This document shows, one piece after another, positions 20,691-32,884 of a stretch of DNA of 64,000 nucleotides. Position 1 is the first letter of the stretch. Each line of letters starts with the position of its first letter. The stretch is from Eimeria necatrix (Eukaryota > Apicomplexa > Conoidasida > Eucoccidiorida > Eimeriidae). A program made the position numbers and the translations under genes. The notes beneath the pieces were generated by a model. The model made no database searches. It was not told the DNA's origin and saw only the letters and a program-made list of their open reading frames with translations. The stretch lies in the NCBI RefSeq assembly GCF_000499385.1, contig NW_013654875.1:1-64000 (forward strand), read 5' to 3'.

Positions 20691-23590
20691 GGCAGCACAG
20701 CCTATAAGTGAAATCTCCGTGCACTCAGGGTAGACTCATGAAAATTCTTGCACTTACCACAACCATTACTGCACGAAATCAAAGTTGTGTGTGTTGATAT
20801 AGGTTACGACAGATGCATGAACCTTGCAAAAGTAGTACCAGAGTGCTGGAGTTCAGAGCCCGCATATGCGGAGGGTACTAACAGCGTAGAGGCTCACTAA
20901 TAAAGGGTGGACAAAGTAGGCATATATTTTTTGTGCAGCTGCAGTAGCTGATCCACCAGACCCATCTCGTAGGAAATGGGCAATGAAGTTGAATAGCTCT
21001 CCAGCAACACCATTTGTATCTGTTGGTGCTCCTATGAACCGCATTAAAAAGCGCGCAGTGTTTGCTTCTCCACGTCTCCACGTACCGAGCATCGTGAGGC
21101 TGACTCCAGCACCCTCACAAGCCCCACGGTATTGCCACCCTGCGTAGTTTATTTGCGAGAGCAGCACTACCCGTTTAGCTAGCTGTGGGGTCTAAATTGA
21201 TAAAGATCACGATGCATGGAATTGTGCCATCCGAGAGTGATAGCCTGTGCAATTAGAAACTGCAAAAGCTCAGAATTCGCGGCTGCTGCTGACCAGCCTT
21301 TTCATCAATTGCATCGCTCCAACTACTCAGTCGTAGTCAGCTCCAGAAGCAAAGTCTACCCAACACTGAGTACGCTACAGAAGTACTCACATCATAGTAC
21401 TCAAGCAATGCAGTAAGACGTTTTTACTTCAAAGGCCCATGCTTGAAGCAACAAGTAACTCTGTAAGAGCTCTTGCTGATGCTAGGTCTACGAAACGAGC
21501 CAAAACGAACAGCGAAATCTCGAAAGTCTTCGTCCTGCAGCTGATACTAGCAGGTGCTGACTCTCGTACTTCGAAATCACACTCATTTATCCAGCCGCAA
21601 TTTCCTATTTCTGGATCCGCTCTTCCATCCAGCTTTTCCATCCATCCGTTTGCTTAAAATTACGTCGTAGCGGGTTACGACGTCCCATTGAATACGGCTA
21701 GCGAAACACTAACATCTAATGAAATAGTCGCGCTTTCAGGAAGCACAGGGGAGTAACAATTAACAAGTGTGCCCCGGGAGATGTACCACAATGCTGGAAA
21801 AGGGCGAACTCAAGTTTCCGGATGCGTCTGATCGAAATACGCAACGACGTCTTGCGCCTCTGCTACCGCACTATTTACCGCGTCGCCTTCTGTTAGGTAC
21901 CAACTAGAGCTGAATTGTCTTGTCTTAGGCTCTGTACAAAAGCCACAGCGAATGGATGTAAGAGTGCTGGCGTGAGGCCACGGGTAAATGAAGACCAGCG
22001 AAGGCAACTACGCCCGCAGTAAACAGGCTGCCAGCATTATTGAGTTCGCTGCTTGGCTCCGGTCCAATGCCACAGCTGCCATGGCAACGAATTGCAAAGC
22101 ATTTCAATTAACTTGTTCAACAGCCTCAAGGAACTCGCAGTGTCCGCACAAGTGACAAGTCCCATAATCTCTCGATGTCGTCACTCAAGAATTGCGCGAA
22201 TAGCTAGTTGGCACGCTCCATAAGAATCAGATTTTCTATACGGCTAGAGACACTCTAGAAGGCTTTACATATAGATGTCCGTAGAACTGCAAGTACACTA
22301 AACAACGCAAACCAAAAAACGCATCGAATCCCATGGAACTGGATGCACGAAAGTCCTAGAAAAGCAAATGGATCTTGATGTCTTGGCTGGAGTACAAGTC
22401 ACCTTCAGTAGCAGCACATTCACCTCCACAGAGAATGAAGCATCAAAGAAGGGTCATATGCACCGAATTGTCACCTTTGAGCAATCTTCGCTGATCGGTT
22501 ACTACGCACTTCGCTCGAAACCCCACACGTTTAGCATGCACAGCTCTCTGGGATACATTATGTATTCCCTACTCTTGAATGCCAAGCCGTACAACTTCAT
22601 TCTGTAGAGCCATGCCTTTTGACTGCCCAAGAAGTGCAATTGTTAGAGTACAGCAGCTGGACTACGAAAAATAATGACCAGCGTCTCGACTTCCTCCCGA
22701 CTGAATCATCACACTTTTGTTGGCGTCTGCTTCAGGGAACAAATAGTGCAGCCGTACTCGCTACGGCAAGGGATCCAGACCAAGCCAAACAGGAACTTAC
22801 ACTGCGCCTAGTGGAGGCACGCTTTGCTTATGCGAGCGTCGTTTTCACTGTGCACTGGCGACAGATAGAGGTCACGTTCACTAAGCACTGCTGGCGTGTT
22901 GCTGGGACTACTTGTCCTTCCACTGCTCTGAAGCCGCTTTCAAACAAGCGACAGGAGCAGTTAGGGCCGTCGATAGCAGCTAGCTCGCGCCATATCACAA
23001 GAGACTCAAAAAGGCCGTTCTTCCATCGGAAGCTCCAACAACACTACCCACGTCCTCCTCAGCACGCCGTTACTCGTCCAACCTCGAAAGAAAAGATGGA
23101 TTCAGTAAGGAACGAAAGAATATCCAAAAAAACTCCGACTGGCTTGCAGTACAACATGATTTCTTGCGCTGTGCGGAGTAGTTTATCGCAGCCCCAAAGT
23201 TACCGTAAACATACGGGTCATGAAGGCTTCATCTACTAGTTCTCTTCAAAGCAGCTTTCTTCCTCTACCCTGTTTTCTTTCGCAATTACCTTGTGTTATA
23301 CTCAGCTTCCGCTTTTTTCGTGGAGCTGAACTCCTTGCCAACACCGAGTACGGGCCGCTGCCGACCAGCAACTGGATCAAAAGCCACCACCAGCCTAGCC
23401 AGAGCAACAACAGGAATCACCTTTTTTTCTGAGCCTTCAGAACAGATGACCAGACTTTCTACTCAACTGAATTCAAACAATACGAAAGAACAGATAATAA
23501 TGGATAGAGGGAAAGCCTGCGGCACAACGAGGCTGACAGGCAAGTAGTAGCTCCAAGGGAAACTCGTTTACGCAGAACGCTGCAAACTCA
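20691..23590. other. Region of uncertain coding content
   Basis: No gene could be assembled. Two open stretches stand out. On the minus strand, 21167-20853 reads YRGACEGAGVSLTMLGTWRR, followed by a partly hydrophobic C-terminus (LLVSLYAVSTLRICGL). On the plus strand, 22619-23239 gives 206 open codons but has a TTG start and no domain-like pattern. Neither has consistent flanking splice phases. They could be exons of an unknown gene or remnants. Confidence 0.35.
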
Positions 23591-26500
23591 ATGAAGCAGA
23601 GGGAGACGCATCACCATCAACAGGATAACGAGAAGCCCCACCAGCAGCAGCAGGACCACCTGGGGCGAAAGCAAGTGGAGACGCAAGAAACGGGAGAGGT
23701 GCAACGACGGCATAATCTCGAGGATCAACCAGGGATTCCAGAGAGCGAAACAGCATCGTTGCTGCAGTATAGCGGCTGTCCATCAGCAGCAGAAGCAGGA
23801 AGTTCCTCTGCTCACCACAGTGAAGACACACCCAGGGGTTGTCCTACAGAAGTGGTAAATTTGAGCCATGGAACCATACTTATCTGGGCTCCTGCTGGCT
23901 CAGCGTCAGTTGGGCCAACTTCTGCAGCAGCTGAAGCGGAGTCACAGTCATACCCTAATAGAGCGATCGGGAATCCTTCTGCTGACACTGGCTACTCTCC
24001 CTTGGCTCCACACTGTTTCGTCCCTCTGAGGCCAGGCGCCGCGCTGAATCTCTCTTCGGTTCTCCAGCAGCAGCTTATGCATCAGCAGCGACATCATGCC
24101 CGCCTAAGCAGCACAACAGTCGTGCGGCAGGTGCTTCTGGCTGAAGAGAGAAGAGCTGCTTTCTTCGCCCCTCAGCGGCTGCCTTTGATCCTGTACCTAT
24201 CTTCTTACCTTGTCCCAGCAAAACAGCGGCAGAATCGGACTCAAAGTGAGCAGATTCTGGGTAAGAAGACTTGGCCTAACGGGAAACCCCGTGTCAAAGT
24301 TGCCTTATCGAGCTGGGCTGCCACCCAAGCAGCACCAGAAGCGGCTGGAGCGAGTCCAGAAATAGTTGACGCTGCTTTTCTGGCTTCATTGCTTTGGGCT
24401 GTCGCGTCATGGTTTTCCCGACTGGCAGAGCTGGTGCCAGTATCAGCTGAAGCGGCCACCGCCGCTCTAGGTCTTTGTACCACCACTTCTGCACGAGCTG
24501 CTGCTTTAGCGGTCGCCGATGGCTGCAATGAGGCTACAGCTGTGGCTTCTGCTGCGAGCGCTACTCTGCAGCTGCATGATCAGCCATGTGCTGTTCCTGC
24601 ACAATCGCTGGCTGCTGGAGCTGCTTGCCTTCAGGGCGGTATATCTCCTCGTCTCGCTGCACTTAGGGCTGTTGCCTACTGGTGCTGTTGCTGTACGCTA
24701 GCGGAACAGGAAGCCACACACGAGATGCAGCGGAAACTGTCGCGAAAGCAGCAGAGGCAGCAGAATGAGTCGGCCTCTTCAGGCAGTGGTAGCACAGAGG
24801 CACTCCTGGAAAACAGTAACAGCTTGAGCAGCAGCACGACCCTTCTGCGCCAGCTGCATCAGGAGTGCAGTGAATCCTTCGCTCAGCTTCTTTTGCAGCA
24901 GAGAGAGGCACAGCAGCACCTGGCGGAGAGGCAGGGCATCGAAATGGAAGCTGCGTGCGCTTTGAGGGAAAAGCAAGAGCAGGCACTGCATGCAGCGGTA
25001 GCTGCCCGCGCAGAGTCAGGTGAAGACCCAGAAGATGCAAATGAAACAGCAGTAGTTGCGGCTGCTGCTGCGCTTACAGGTTGCGAAAAAGGCCTGCAGG
25101 AGTTGGTGCAGCAGCACTTGAGCGAGTGCGAGCTGCTCGACAGACACTGGAAACACGAGCAGCAGCTGCTGCGCCAGCAGCAGCTACGTATGTTCAAGGA
25201 CGTTGCTGCAGACCTTTATCTGCTGCAACACGGCTCTGCTGCGTTGATTGGGGCAGCTCGGCAAGGGCTCGTGCTGCCTCCGCTTCCTTCTGCAGATGAA
25301 ACCGATACATGGGCCTTCAGCTGGCAGCAGCAGGAACAGCCGCAGGAGCACCAACTACATGGCCAGCATGAACAGCGTAGTTGGCGCCAGGTGGGAGAAG
25401 CTGCGCGCCAACTCTTTAAAAAAGGGGGTAGCAGCTATAGTCTGGAGGGAGTTTCGCTTCACACTACTCCTCTCTGTAAGGATTTTACAGTAGTTGCTGC
25501 CGGTGCGGCAGACGCAGCAGCAGAAGAGCGGCTTTACGGCGGGGACTCAGGAGCAGCACGCCCAAAGACAGCAGCAGGCCCTGTGGCTTCCATTCTTGGT
25601 CTCGTTGGCGCAGCGGCGTCCGGCCGGTATAACGGTTTGCAGCAGCAACAAAAGCACCAACAGAAGCAAAGTGCAGCTCACACTGTACACAGGGGCGAGG
25701 TCATTGACGAGGGCCGTTCAGCTCAAGTGCAACTGATGGAACAGCAACAGCAGAAGCAACAAACGCAGCAGGGTTCTACTTCCGATTTAAATGCAAGCGC
25801 GCTACAACATCAGCAGAGTAAACAACGTCAGCGACAGCTGGCGGCGGCAGCTGCTGCTCACCAAGGACCCGTTTTCGACATGCCCCGTCTGCTGCAGGGT
25901 ATCACTGGTAGTGCGTTGCCGCCGCAGCAGCGCCGTATTGCAGCCCTACAGCAGCACCACCAGCAAAACAAATTTCCTCGGCAGGTTGGGGGAGTGCAAG
26001 AGCATGCGCAGTTGAGGCTGATCATTGGGGCTCAACAGCGACGGACGTTCTGGCTACATGTTTGCACAGGCGTGCTGGCGGATTTCTTTCCCTCCAAAGT
26101 CGCTTCCGCTTTTCCAATGCAGCAACAACCACGGCACGGGGATGGCAGCTTTTCTTGTGCAGGGCAGTGGCTGTCCATGCTAGGGCGGGGGGATGCCAGC
26201 CTTTACGAGGGACCTGCAGAGGGCTGGGTCGGGGGATTTACTTCGTACTGTTATAGGAACGTGCGAGACATGCGCGTTAGCCCGCACTTCTACTTTTCAG
26301 GCAGCACGGGCAGGCCAAGCTGTGGGGAGCCATCGAACAAGGAGCGGCCCGAGGGTCCTTTCGACCACTTGTTCGCTGCCCTGGAGCGTGGGCCCCGGGC
26401 TTCTCTTTCGGGGGCAGTCTTGCCAACTGGGCCGGCTCTGCAGGAAAGTTCTGCATGTATTCGGGCTAGGAATGATGCCCCAGATTTGTTGCTGCCTTCG

Positions 26501-27151
26501 CTAGAGGAGCAGAAGCGATTACTGAGAGCGGCTGTGGACGCAGTGAGGCCCTCTAGCGTGAGCCATAACGGCCACCAGCGGCTGCTGCTGCAGCAAGGGG
26601 AAGTATTCGTGTCGCGCCATGCAGCTGGGCTACGCCCACAAATTTGCTTTCATCTAGTGGTTGCGTCGGTCAGGCAGGATGATGATAAACCCCAAACGCC
26701 GTCCGCAGTGGCACCGTTTGTAGAGACGTCGGTGCGGCAGCATAGCACCCGCAGAACCAACAGCCATGAAGATGAAATTGACTCACTCAGCGCACCTTTG
26801 TGCCAAGGGCTTCGACAAATACTGCGGTTGTGTGAAGCGCACGCTGTTGGGGCACTTCTGTTGCCCTTATTGTTGCTAGAGACAGAGGCCTCTGCCAGTT
26901 GTCTGCCTTTCGTGCTGCTGCAGCGCAGGATGCTGGCTGCGTTGCGGTGCATAGTAGCAGAGCTTCGAGCCATCGCACTCTCACCACTTAGCTCCAGCAA
27001 CTGCTGTTCCTCCGATATGTCGGTCGACTGTTTGAGGCATATCGTACTGTTGCTGCCCCCTATGCAGCAGCAGCAGGAAGGATCTATGCACATGAGCCTC
27101 CTGGTTCAGGCAGCTGTAAATTTTCTAAGGAACTCTGCGTGCTGCTGCTAG
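23591..27151 (+). CDS. C12orf4-like protein (FERRY complex subunit homologue), single exon
   Basis: An intronless ORF of 1186 codons from ATG to TAG. In animals C12orf4 (Fy-3) is a subunit of FERRY, a Rab5 effector linking mRNA to early endosomes. Family landmarks occur in the same order. A coiled-coil part has ERQGIEMEAACALREKQEQ (about residue 445), the human motif being RQGIEME. A following helical part has LLDRHWKHEQQLLRQQQLRM. LRLIIGAQQRRTFWLHVCTG is near residue 810 (human: HLGAQ). A C-terminal macro-like segment from about residue 1003 has GEVFVSRHAAG then CFHLV, GLRQILRLCEAHAVGALLLP, and LRHIVLLLPP. It is about twice the human length because of Gln/Ala-rich insertions (residues ~1-60, ~690-760, ~760-850) and an N-terminal extension. 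The human motifs are recalled, not searched. An ATG further in could be the true start. Confidence 0.8.
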   Translation: MKQRETHHHQQDNEKPHQQQQDHLGRKQVETQETGEVQRRHNLEDQPGIPESETASLLQYSGCPSAAEAGSSSAHHSEDTPRGCPTEVVNLSHGTILIWAPAGSASVGPTSAAAEAESQSYPNRAIGNPSADTGYSPLAPHCFVPLRPGAALNLSSVLQQQLMHQQRHHARLSSTTVVRQVLLAEERRAAFFAPQRLPLILYLSSYLVPAKQRQNRTQSEQILGKKTWPNGKPRVKVALSSWAATQAAPEAAGASPEIVDAAFLASLLWAVASWFSRLAELVPVSAEAATAALGLCTTTSARAAALAVADGCNEATAVASAASATLQLHDQPCAVPAQSLAAGAACLQGGISPRLAALRAVAYWCCCCTLAEQEATHEMQRKLSRKQQRQQNESASSGSGSTEALLENSNSLSSSTTLLRQLHQECSESFAQLLLQQREAQQHLAERQGIEMEAACALREKQEQALHAAVAARAESGEDPEDANETAVVAAAAALTGCEKGLQELVQQHLSECELLDRHWKHEQQLLRQQQLRMFKDVAADLYLLQHGSAALIGAARQGLVLPPLPSADETDTWAFSWQQQEQPQEHQLHGQHEQRSWRQVGEAARQLFKKGGSSYSLEGVSLHTTPLCKDFTVVAAGAADAAAEERLYGGDSGAARPKTAAGPVASILGLVGAAASGRYNGLQQQQKHQQKQSAAHTVHRGEVIDEGRSAQVQLMEQQQQKQQTQQGSTSDLNASALQHQQSKQRQRQLAAAAAAHQGPVFDMPRLLQGITGSALPPQQRRIAALQQHHQQNKFPRQVGGVQEHAQLRLIIGAQQRRTFWLHVCTGVLADFFPSKVASAFPMQQQPRHGDGSFSCAGQWLSMLGRGDASLYEGPAEGWVGGFTSYCYRNVRDMRVSPHFYFSGSTGRPSCGEPSNKERPEGPFDHLFAALERGPRASLSGAVLPTGPALQESSACIRARNDAPDLLLPSLEEQKRLLRAAVDAVRPSSVSHNGHQRLLLQQGEVFVSRHAAGLRPQICFHLVVASVRQDDDKPQTPSAVAPFVETSVRQHSTRRTNSHEDEIDSLSAPLCQGLRQILRLCEAHAVGALLLPLLLLETEASASCLPFVLLQRRMLAALRCIVAELRAIALSPLSSSNCCSSDMSVDCLRHIVLLLPPMQQQQEGSMHMSLLVQAAVNFLRNSACCC

Positions 27152-28840
27152 TACTGAAGCGGCTTTTCAAAGTTACTGCGAGTAAGCTAGTATGAAGCAT
27201 ATCCTACGCCAGCGCCCTCTTGCCAAATTTTGAGGGCATCTTCTTAGCGAACTTGCCCGAGCGCAGGCACAATAAGCTCTGCCATTTCTTCACACAGCGC
27301 AGACTCAGCACAGCAGGACGATTAACCCTGCCGTGCCCGTTTTGTGCCTTTCACTTTTCGAGGGGCCAATGCCAGAGGCAGGCGGACTGCACCCTCTGAG
27401 CGACGTCCTGACAACTCCCATTCAGTTTGATGCTAATGATAACCCGCTTGGAGCAGCTCCATTGGAGCCTTGGGAACTCAGTGGAGCCCGTGTAACGGTA
27501 GAAGTGATCGAACTTGATGGTTGACCAGCGAAGGGAAAGTAGAGCGCCGGACTAAAATTCATGGTATTCACAGGGCATACGTAAGAATCCAAAACTTGAG
27601 TCCACGCAAAACGCGCTTGCCACACAGAAAGGGCGATAAGCGTCTTTACAGAGTTGCAAGCGCTCCGCCGTCGGGTGACTCGGTGTGCATTGTACGTCCT
27701 CATTCGCTGCACCGTTGTCGAACACAGTCACTCTGAATTGCTTTCATGGCACTAGACAGACACTGTAAAGAAATTAGCTGGGTTGAAGACTAGTTGACAC
27801 TCACTGTTTTGTGAATGGGCTTCAGTAAAGTTCGCTAGGCCAAATATGGGAGCTACCAGCAACTGGGAACCAGCGCACAAGGGGAGAAAACAGATTAGAC
27901 CAAGCACTGAGCCTTTTCTTTGAACTAGACTGCACAGCGCAGGCTTCGTTATGGAATATTCTCAGGTTGACCAATTCAAAGACACGATCCCCAGTGTTAC
28001 CTGGCAGACACAAACGGGGGCCTTGTCTTGCAGCATGCCCTTCTTGAACATCGCTAGCACCCCTTTGTTTCGCTTTGGTGAACTGTTTTAATTGACATTC
28101 ATCTTAATGATAATTCCTAGCTCAAGTGATTTTCGTACTGGCAGCATAACCGTTCGTCGGGTCGTCGTTCGAAAACCAGTTGTTGGCAGCATCGAGCGGT
28201 AGAATCATCCTTTTGTTGGAAAGCTTCATGAAAAATCTGCAAAGCAGACTTGAAAAATAATTTATAACAAGACAAACGAGTCTGGTTGCCTCAGGCTGCA
28301 AATTTGCGCCGCATATATCGCTTTTCCCGCCCCGATGCCATCACAGCTTCTTTCCATTCTCATTCTTGCCTGTGGACGGATATACCGAAGTGGACTTCCG
28401 GCTCACTGATGCTGCACTTAAGGCTTTGGCAACATCATAGCCCATCCTGGCTTTGTACCACAGGAAAGGACTCGTACCGAGGTCTGCCTGCTGGAAATGC
28501 GCGCAATGCAACTATCTGCAGCGGCGAACCCTTCGAAGTAGCCTCATTCATTGCTTCGAAAACACTAAGCAGGTGGTTCAAGAGCCACTGTGCTGCGTAT
28601 TGCAAGTCCAGCCAAACCTGCGCCCAGATGCAATGGCTACTACTGCAAGCGCGCCCAAGGCCAGCGCGACTTCCCATCTGCGTTTACTAGAGCTACTTTC
28701 CCCGTACACCTCACCTGTGTGGCGCTCCATTTGGATGGCAGATGGATTCAGTAGAGACTTGAACGGATACGCAACACCGCTGGCTGTAAAGCTGATCAAC
28801 TTGAGTTTATTTATCTCGTGAGCCTACCTCAATCTATCAG
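27152..28840. other. Spacer with a possible orphan exon
   Basis: A 1.7 kb gap between two plus-strand genes. The segment ~27361-27524 (plus) reads GGLHPLSDVLTTPIQFDAND, then ARVTVEVIELDG-stop, and looks more protein-like than its surroundings. No splice phase linked it to the C12orf4-like ORF. On the minus strand, 28799-28578 contains a hydrophobic run (VALALGALAVVAIASG). Neither was assignable. Confidence 0.35.
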
Positions 28841-31800
28841 ATGGATGACACGGCCCCAACGGCCCAGTACTGGGATTTGGTGCACGGCAGGGGCCGCGTC
28901 GCCTACTTTATCTCAACCCGATATTTACAAAAAATACTTAAGCCAATTTTGAGGCTGAGCGCCACGGACGCAGCAGCGCAGGTATTGCTGGAAGGCGCAC
29001 ATACAGCTGCCTTAACGGTGTATGCCCCACGCAACAGCACGTCGCAGCAGCAATCTCCGGAAGAGCAACAGAGGCGATGTCGGCGTATTGCGCAGCCTCT
29101 AGCCCCAGTGTCCCACACGCTTCTAGAGTTGATGTGTGGCTCGCGTCCAACGCATGTATGGCTGCTCTCCTGCCCCTTTTCGTTTGCCATGGAAAAATGC
29201 GCTCTTATGGCAAGCACTACAGTAGGGATTCAGCATGTGCATTTGCTGTAATTGCTACTGCCTGCTTTTCAGGTGCGTCTGCTGCACACGTGCGCAGTGT
29301 CGGGGTACGTGGGGGTCGACACCTCGCAGCGTGCGTTGCATTTGGCCCGGGAAGCCTGCAAACTGCAAACGTTTACTGCAGCGGCCCAGAGCAGCAGAAA
29401 ATTAGTGTCAACAGCAACAAAAACATCTGCAACAGAACCTGCAGTGGCAGCAGCAGCAAAGTGCGCTCATGAGGGCCTTGGAAGTTGCATGCTGTTGAGT
29501 CACGACTGTCGGATGTTGAGTGAAGAGCTGCCACTGCTTCAGTCTCGGTTCATTTTGCTTGTCGCTGGGCTAGACGACATTATCGCCCGCAGCACGACTG
29601 ACAACACAGATTCCCGAGGACCCTGTGATGAGGCCGTCCTCCAAGTGCTACACTCTGCGGCATTCGCTTTGCCTGTAGGAGGCACATTGCTGCTCATAGA
29701 GCCAACGTGAGCTCTTGCGTCCTGTGGAGTTCGGGGTTCCACGCAACTATGGTGCCCCTGTTGTGGTATTTCCCATGTTTTCTGCTCTTTGCTTTAACAT
29801 GCTATCTTGTAAGCCCTCACGCCATCAGGCCGGTTCGTGCAAGGGCATGGGTGCCATTTAACCTCGAGTTCTCTCTATTCTGCTGTTGTGCTCTATCAGA
29901 AAACACTGTCCCGAGTTGCTTCTAAGCCTCTACAAAGCGCTGCAACACCCCGTGTTGTGCTGCCGTCTGCTGCTATGCGAGAGAGCGGAGCTGGTTGGGC
30001 CCTCCCGTGATGTTCTGTTACTGCGCCTCCGAAGACACGCGGATGCTTCGAGGTGTATTCGAGCTCTTGAGCATCTGCACGCCAGCGATATTGCTAGGTA
30101 AACGCGGTGAACCATTTAACAGCCAGGCCTCTCTCTGTGTGTGGCTCCGTGCTCTTCTGCGTTTTTGTCGCTCCATTTGGCTTTATCTTGTACAGGCATT
30201 TCTCTGTGTCAGAGGCCTGCATCGCCTATCTGACTCTCGTTTTATGCCTCCGGTTATTGTTCCTCATTGGCTGCTCCATCGGCTGCCCTGCACTTCTCCG
30301 TTTTTCTCCATTCTGCTCTCCGTTGCTGGGTGTTTTCCCAAAACTGTTCATTTGTATCTTTGCGTGCCTTCTGCTTTTGACCGTACTGCTTGCCGTATTG
30401 TTTTGAGTGTCGCTGCTCCCACTGTGTCTGCTACTTACGTCGTTCCTGTACGCATGGTCTGTTTGTTTAGCGGAACAGTCTCACTATTAGGGAATGCCCC
30501 CACCGGACCCTTATTTCTGTGTACTTCGTTTGGTTATGTATCTCCTACTTTTCTGTCGCTCTTTGCTCTTTGTCGGCCCTACAGACTAGCTGTAAGAAAG
30601 CCCTTTCGCTGCAGCCTCCATGGAGCTCTGGAGGCGCCGCAGGCCGTTCAGCATGCAGTGCCTCTGTATTATCGCCTGTCGCTCATCCAACAAGCTGAAG
30701 AGATGGCATTTCTTCTCCTACAGGTCCGGTCAAACACAAACCCATGTCGATTGCAACATATTGTCCTTTTTAGGTCTTTGTATTGTCCGTCGCCTTGTTA
30801 ACGGACTCATGCCAAAGCATATTCTTCTATGTTCCTTGACTTTGTCTCTGATCGTTCTTCTGTTTATCCCTTCCTGCCACTCCCTGGAACTCAAGCTGCT
30901 CGCCGCCGTGTAGCTGTGAATGCTCATGTAAGCCGCTGGCATTTGATGTTCTTTTTGTTGCGAGACCACGAGCCAAGCAAAAATAGCTTCCACAATGAGT
31001 GGTGCGGCTGCCTTCAGGCATGTAGAGAAGGCAACTTCCTCGCGACAACGAAGCTGCTTGCTTTGGGGGCAGACGTAAACCGCAGCAGCAATGGCAGCAT
31101 CAGCGAGCCTCCTCTCCATGCAGCAATAACTGCAGGGGCTCCCGATCTGGTAAACTTGCTGATCCGCCATGGAGCGCAACCAACTGAGAGCATCCAGGGC
31201 GATACTGCTTCTCTTGCTGCTGAATTGCTGCTACAAGAGGCGGTTGATGCAGGCCTCTGTCTTCCTGAGGATTTATGCTGTGCAAGCAGCAGCGACATAT
31301 TAGCGGCCGGAAACGCTCACAAGGAAGCAGCGGTCCTAAGAAGCATCCGAGTACTTTCTTGGGTGGAAGGCGAGATATGCAGGCTTAGTGGTGGGCCTCC
31401 CTGTGGCTGCTGCTGCACGGGAGAAGACTTCTTGCAGGCAGCAGCGGGGGTACCACCTGTCGCCTCCCTTATTTGGCCATTCGAAGACCCCTTAGAAGTA
31501 CGCAGACTCTGCAGCTCTTATTGTAGGCTACAGCGCCGTTGCTGCTCCAGCAGGTGTACTGTCGGCAGCGCCAGGTTGTTGCCGCATTCCAAACTGGGCG
31601 TTGCTGTCTGTGCTACAGGCTGCGCTGGGAGCGCACACTGCACCAGCTACAGAAGCTACAATGCACTAGCGCACGCTTCGATGGGGCATGCCACCACTGC
31701 GGCAGACGCTGCAGTAGCTAGTTCTGCGCTGCAACGGCAGGCACCGCCTATCTTTCCTCTGTCAGCTCCGCTAATCTGTACAAGCTTAGCAAGCAGCAAC

Positions 31801-31842
31801 TACTGTGTGAACTATGAGCCCCCAAACCTTGGGTGTACCTAG
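28841..31842 (+). CDS. Class I methyltransferase fused to ankyrin repeats, five exons
   Basis: Exons 28841-29155, 29273-29706, 29900-30097, 30615-30723 and 31018-31842 join in phase (1881 nt, 626 residues). The N-terminal part (YWDLVHGRGRVAYFISTRYL) leads to an SAM-binding motif I at the first splice junction (LLELMCGSRPTH|VRLLH) and motif II (GYVGVDTSQRALHLAREA). FILLVAGLDDII and LPVGGTLLLIEPT fit motifs IV and V. Exons 4-5 encode ankyrin repeats (FLLLQ|ACREGNFLATTKLLA, then PPLHAAITAGAPDLVNLLIR HGAQPT). Substrate unknown. Yeast Rmt2 also combines ankyrin and methyltransferase domains, but in the other order. Weak points: the exon 4 donor is GTCCGG, and near 31500 an extra short intron (GAA|GTACGC) would give a different C-terminus with two C-x2-C pairs. 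Two separate genes cannot be excluded. Confidence 0.65.
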
Positions 31843-32884
31843 ACCTCGGGAACAGTGAAGGCTGACCTAGGGCTCCACTAGAAAAACGAAGAGAACTCCG
31901 CAACGATTCAGAGTCCATAAGTCCTTGGCGTTAAACCCGTCACTGCGGGCTGCCGCACCTCTTTTGCAGTTGCTGATACTAAATGTTTCCCTTGCAAAGA
32001 TGAATTGCTATGCTGCTAAACGCATCCATTGCTGACCACCCACAGTACAAGCGAACCACTTAACACATTTGAAGCTGCTAAACTAAAATGCTGACTTCGG
32101 AACCGCTCTGGCGTCGGCATCGCCATTCGTACGACCTTAATATTCACTTCACGTAGCGTTTCCGTCATATCTCCTAGATAGGCTGATATGCTTCTTGCAA
32201 AACACACATACCCAAGGTGACGGGATGCACAAAGTGGGTCTACTGCAGCAAACTCTGCTGCGGCTACTGTAGCAGCCATTGCTGCTGTCGCCGGTGTTTC
32301 AGCGTAAGCAGCAGCACCAAACGTCAAGCTCCAATTCGAATCATACCGCCCAGACAGGGTCAGTTTCGCTATAGCTTTCCCAACCCCCTGTTCCTTTGTT
32401 TCCGCCTGTAGCACAGGTGGTACTGCTTTGAGATATGCTGTATTCGCAGAAGCAGCTGTTGACATACTAGATCATTCAATACGGCAAAGGGTTCGCAACT
32501 TCGCCTACGGGGGCTCCTTGTTTAGAGCCCCTCACCAAATAGATGAATTGAAGGTATTCGCCGTGAAAGAAGGCCCTCCTGCCCCTGCCCATCCGCTGCG
32601 CCACACGTCCAAAGCAATTACACGCAGGGAAAGCTGCGATGTGGCATACAGAGCAAGCAAGTCAAGAAATACGCGCAAATGCAACCGTGGGAGTAATGCA
32701 ACGGCAAATACAGAGCATCACAACACCCATGGAAGCCGAGCCGAGCAGATGCGAAACACATGACCAGACTGACCAGTCAAAGCAAAATTACGTACTAAGG
32801 GAACGGATAGGTACGGCCACCAACTGTGGTCATGAATAATTAAGGCAGAAGAAATATGCTACGTAAGCGGCAATGAGCTGCTGC
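31843..32884. other. Convergent intergenic spacer
   Basis: About 1 kb between the 3' ends of two converging genes. Frames here look incidental. No repeat or RNA gene recognised. Confidence 0.5.

Noticed and set aside
20853..22107. Possible surface-antigen (SAG-like) gene with a hydrophobic C-terminus on the minus strand
   Set aside because: The segments do not show the Cys pattern I associate with Eimeria SAG proteins, and the tail has an Arg and no clear GPI signal.
22619..23239. 206-codon plus-strand frame
   Set aside because: TTG start, no triplet bias or domain pattern, no consistent splice partners. Left as uncertain region.
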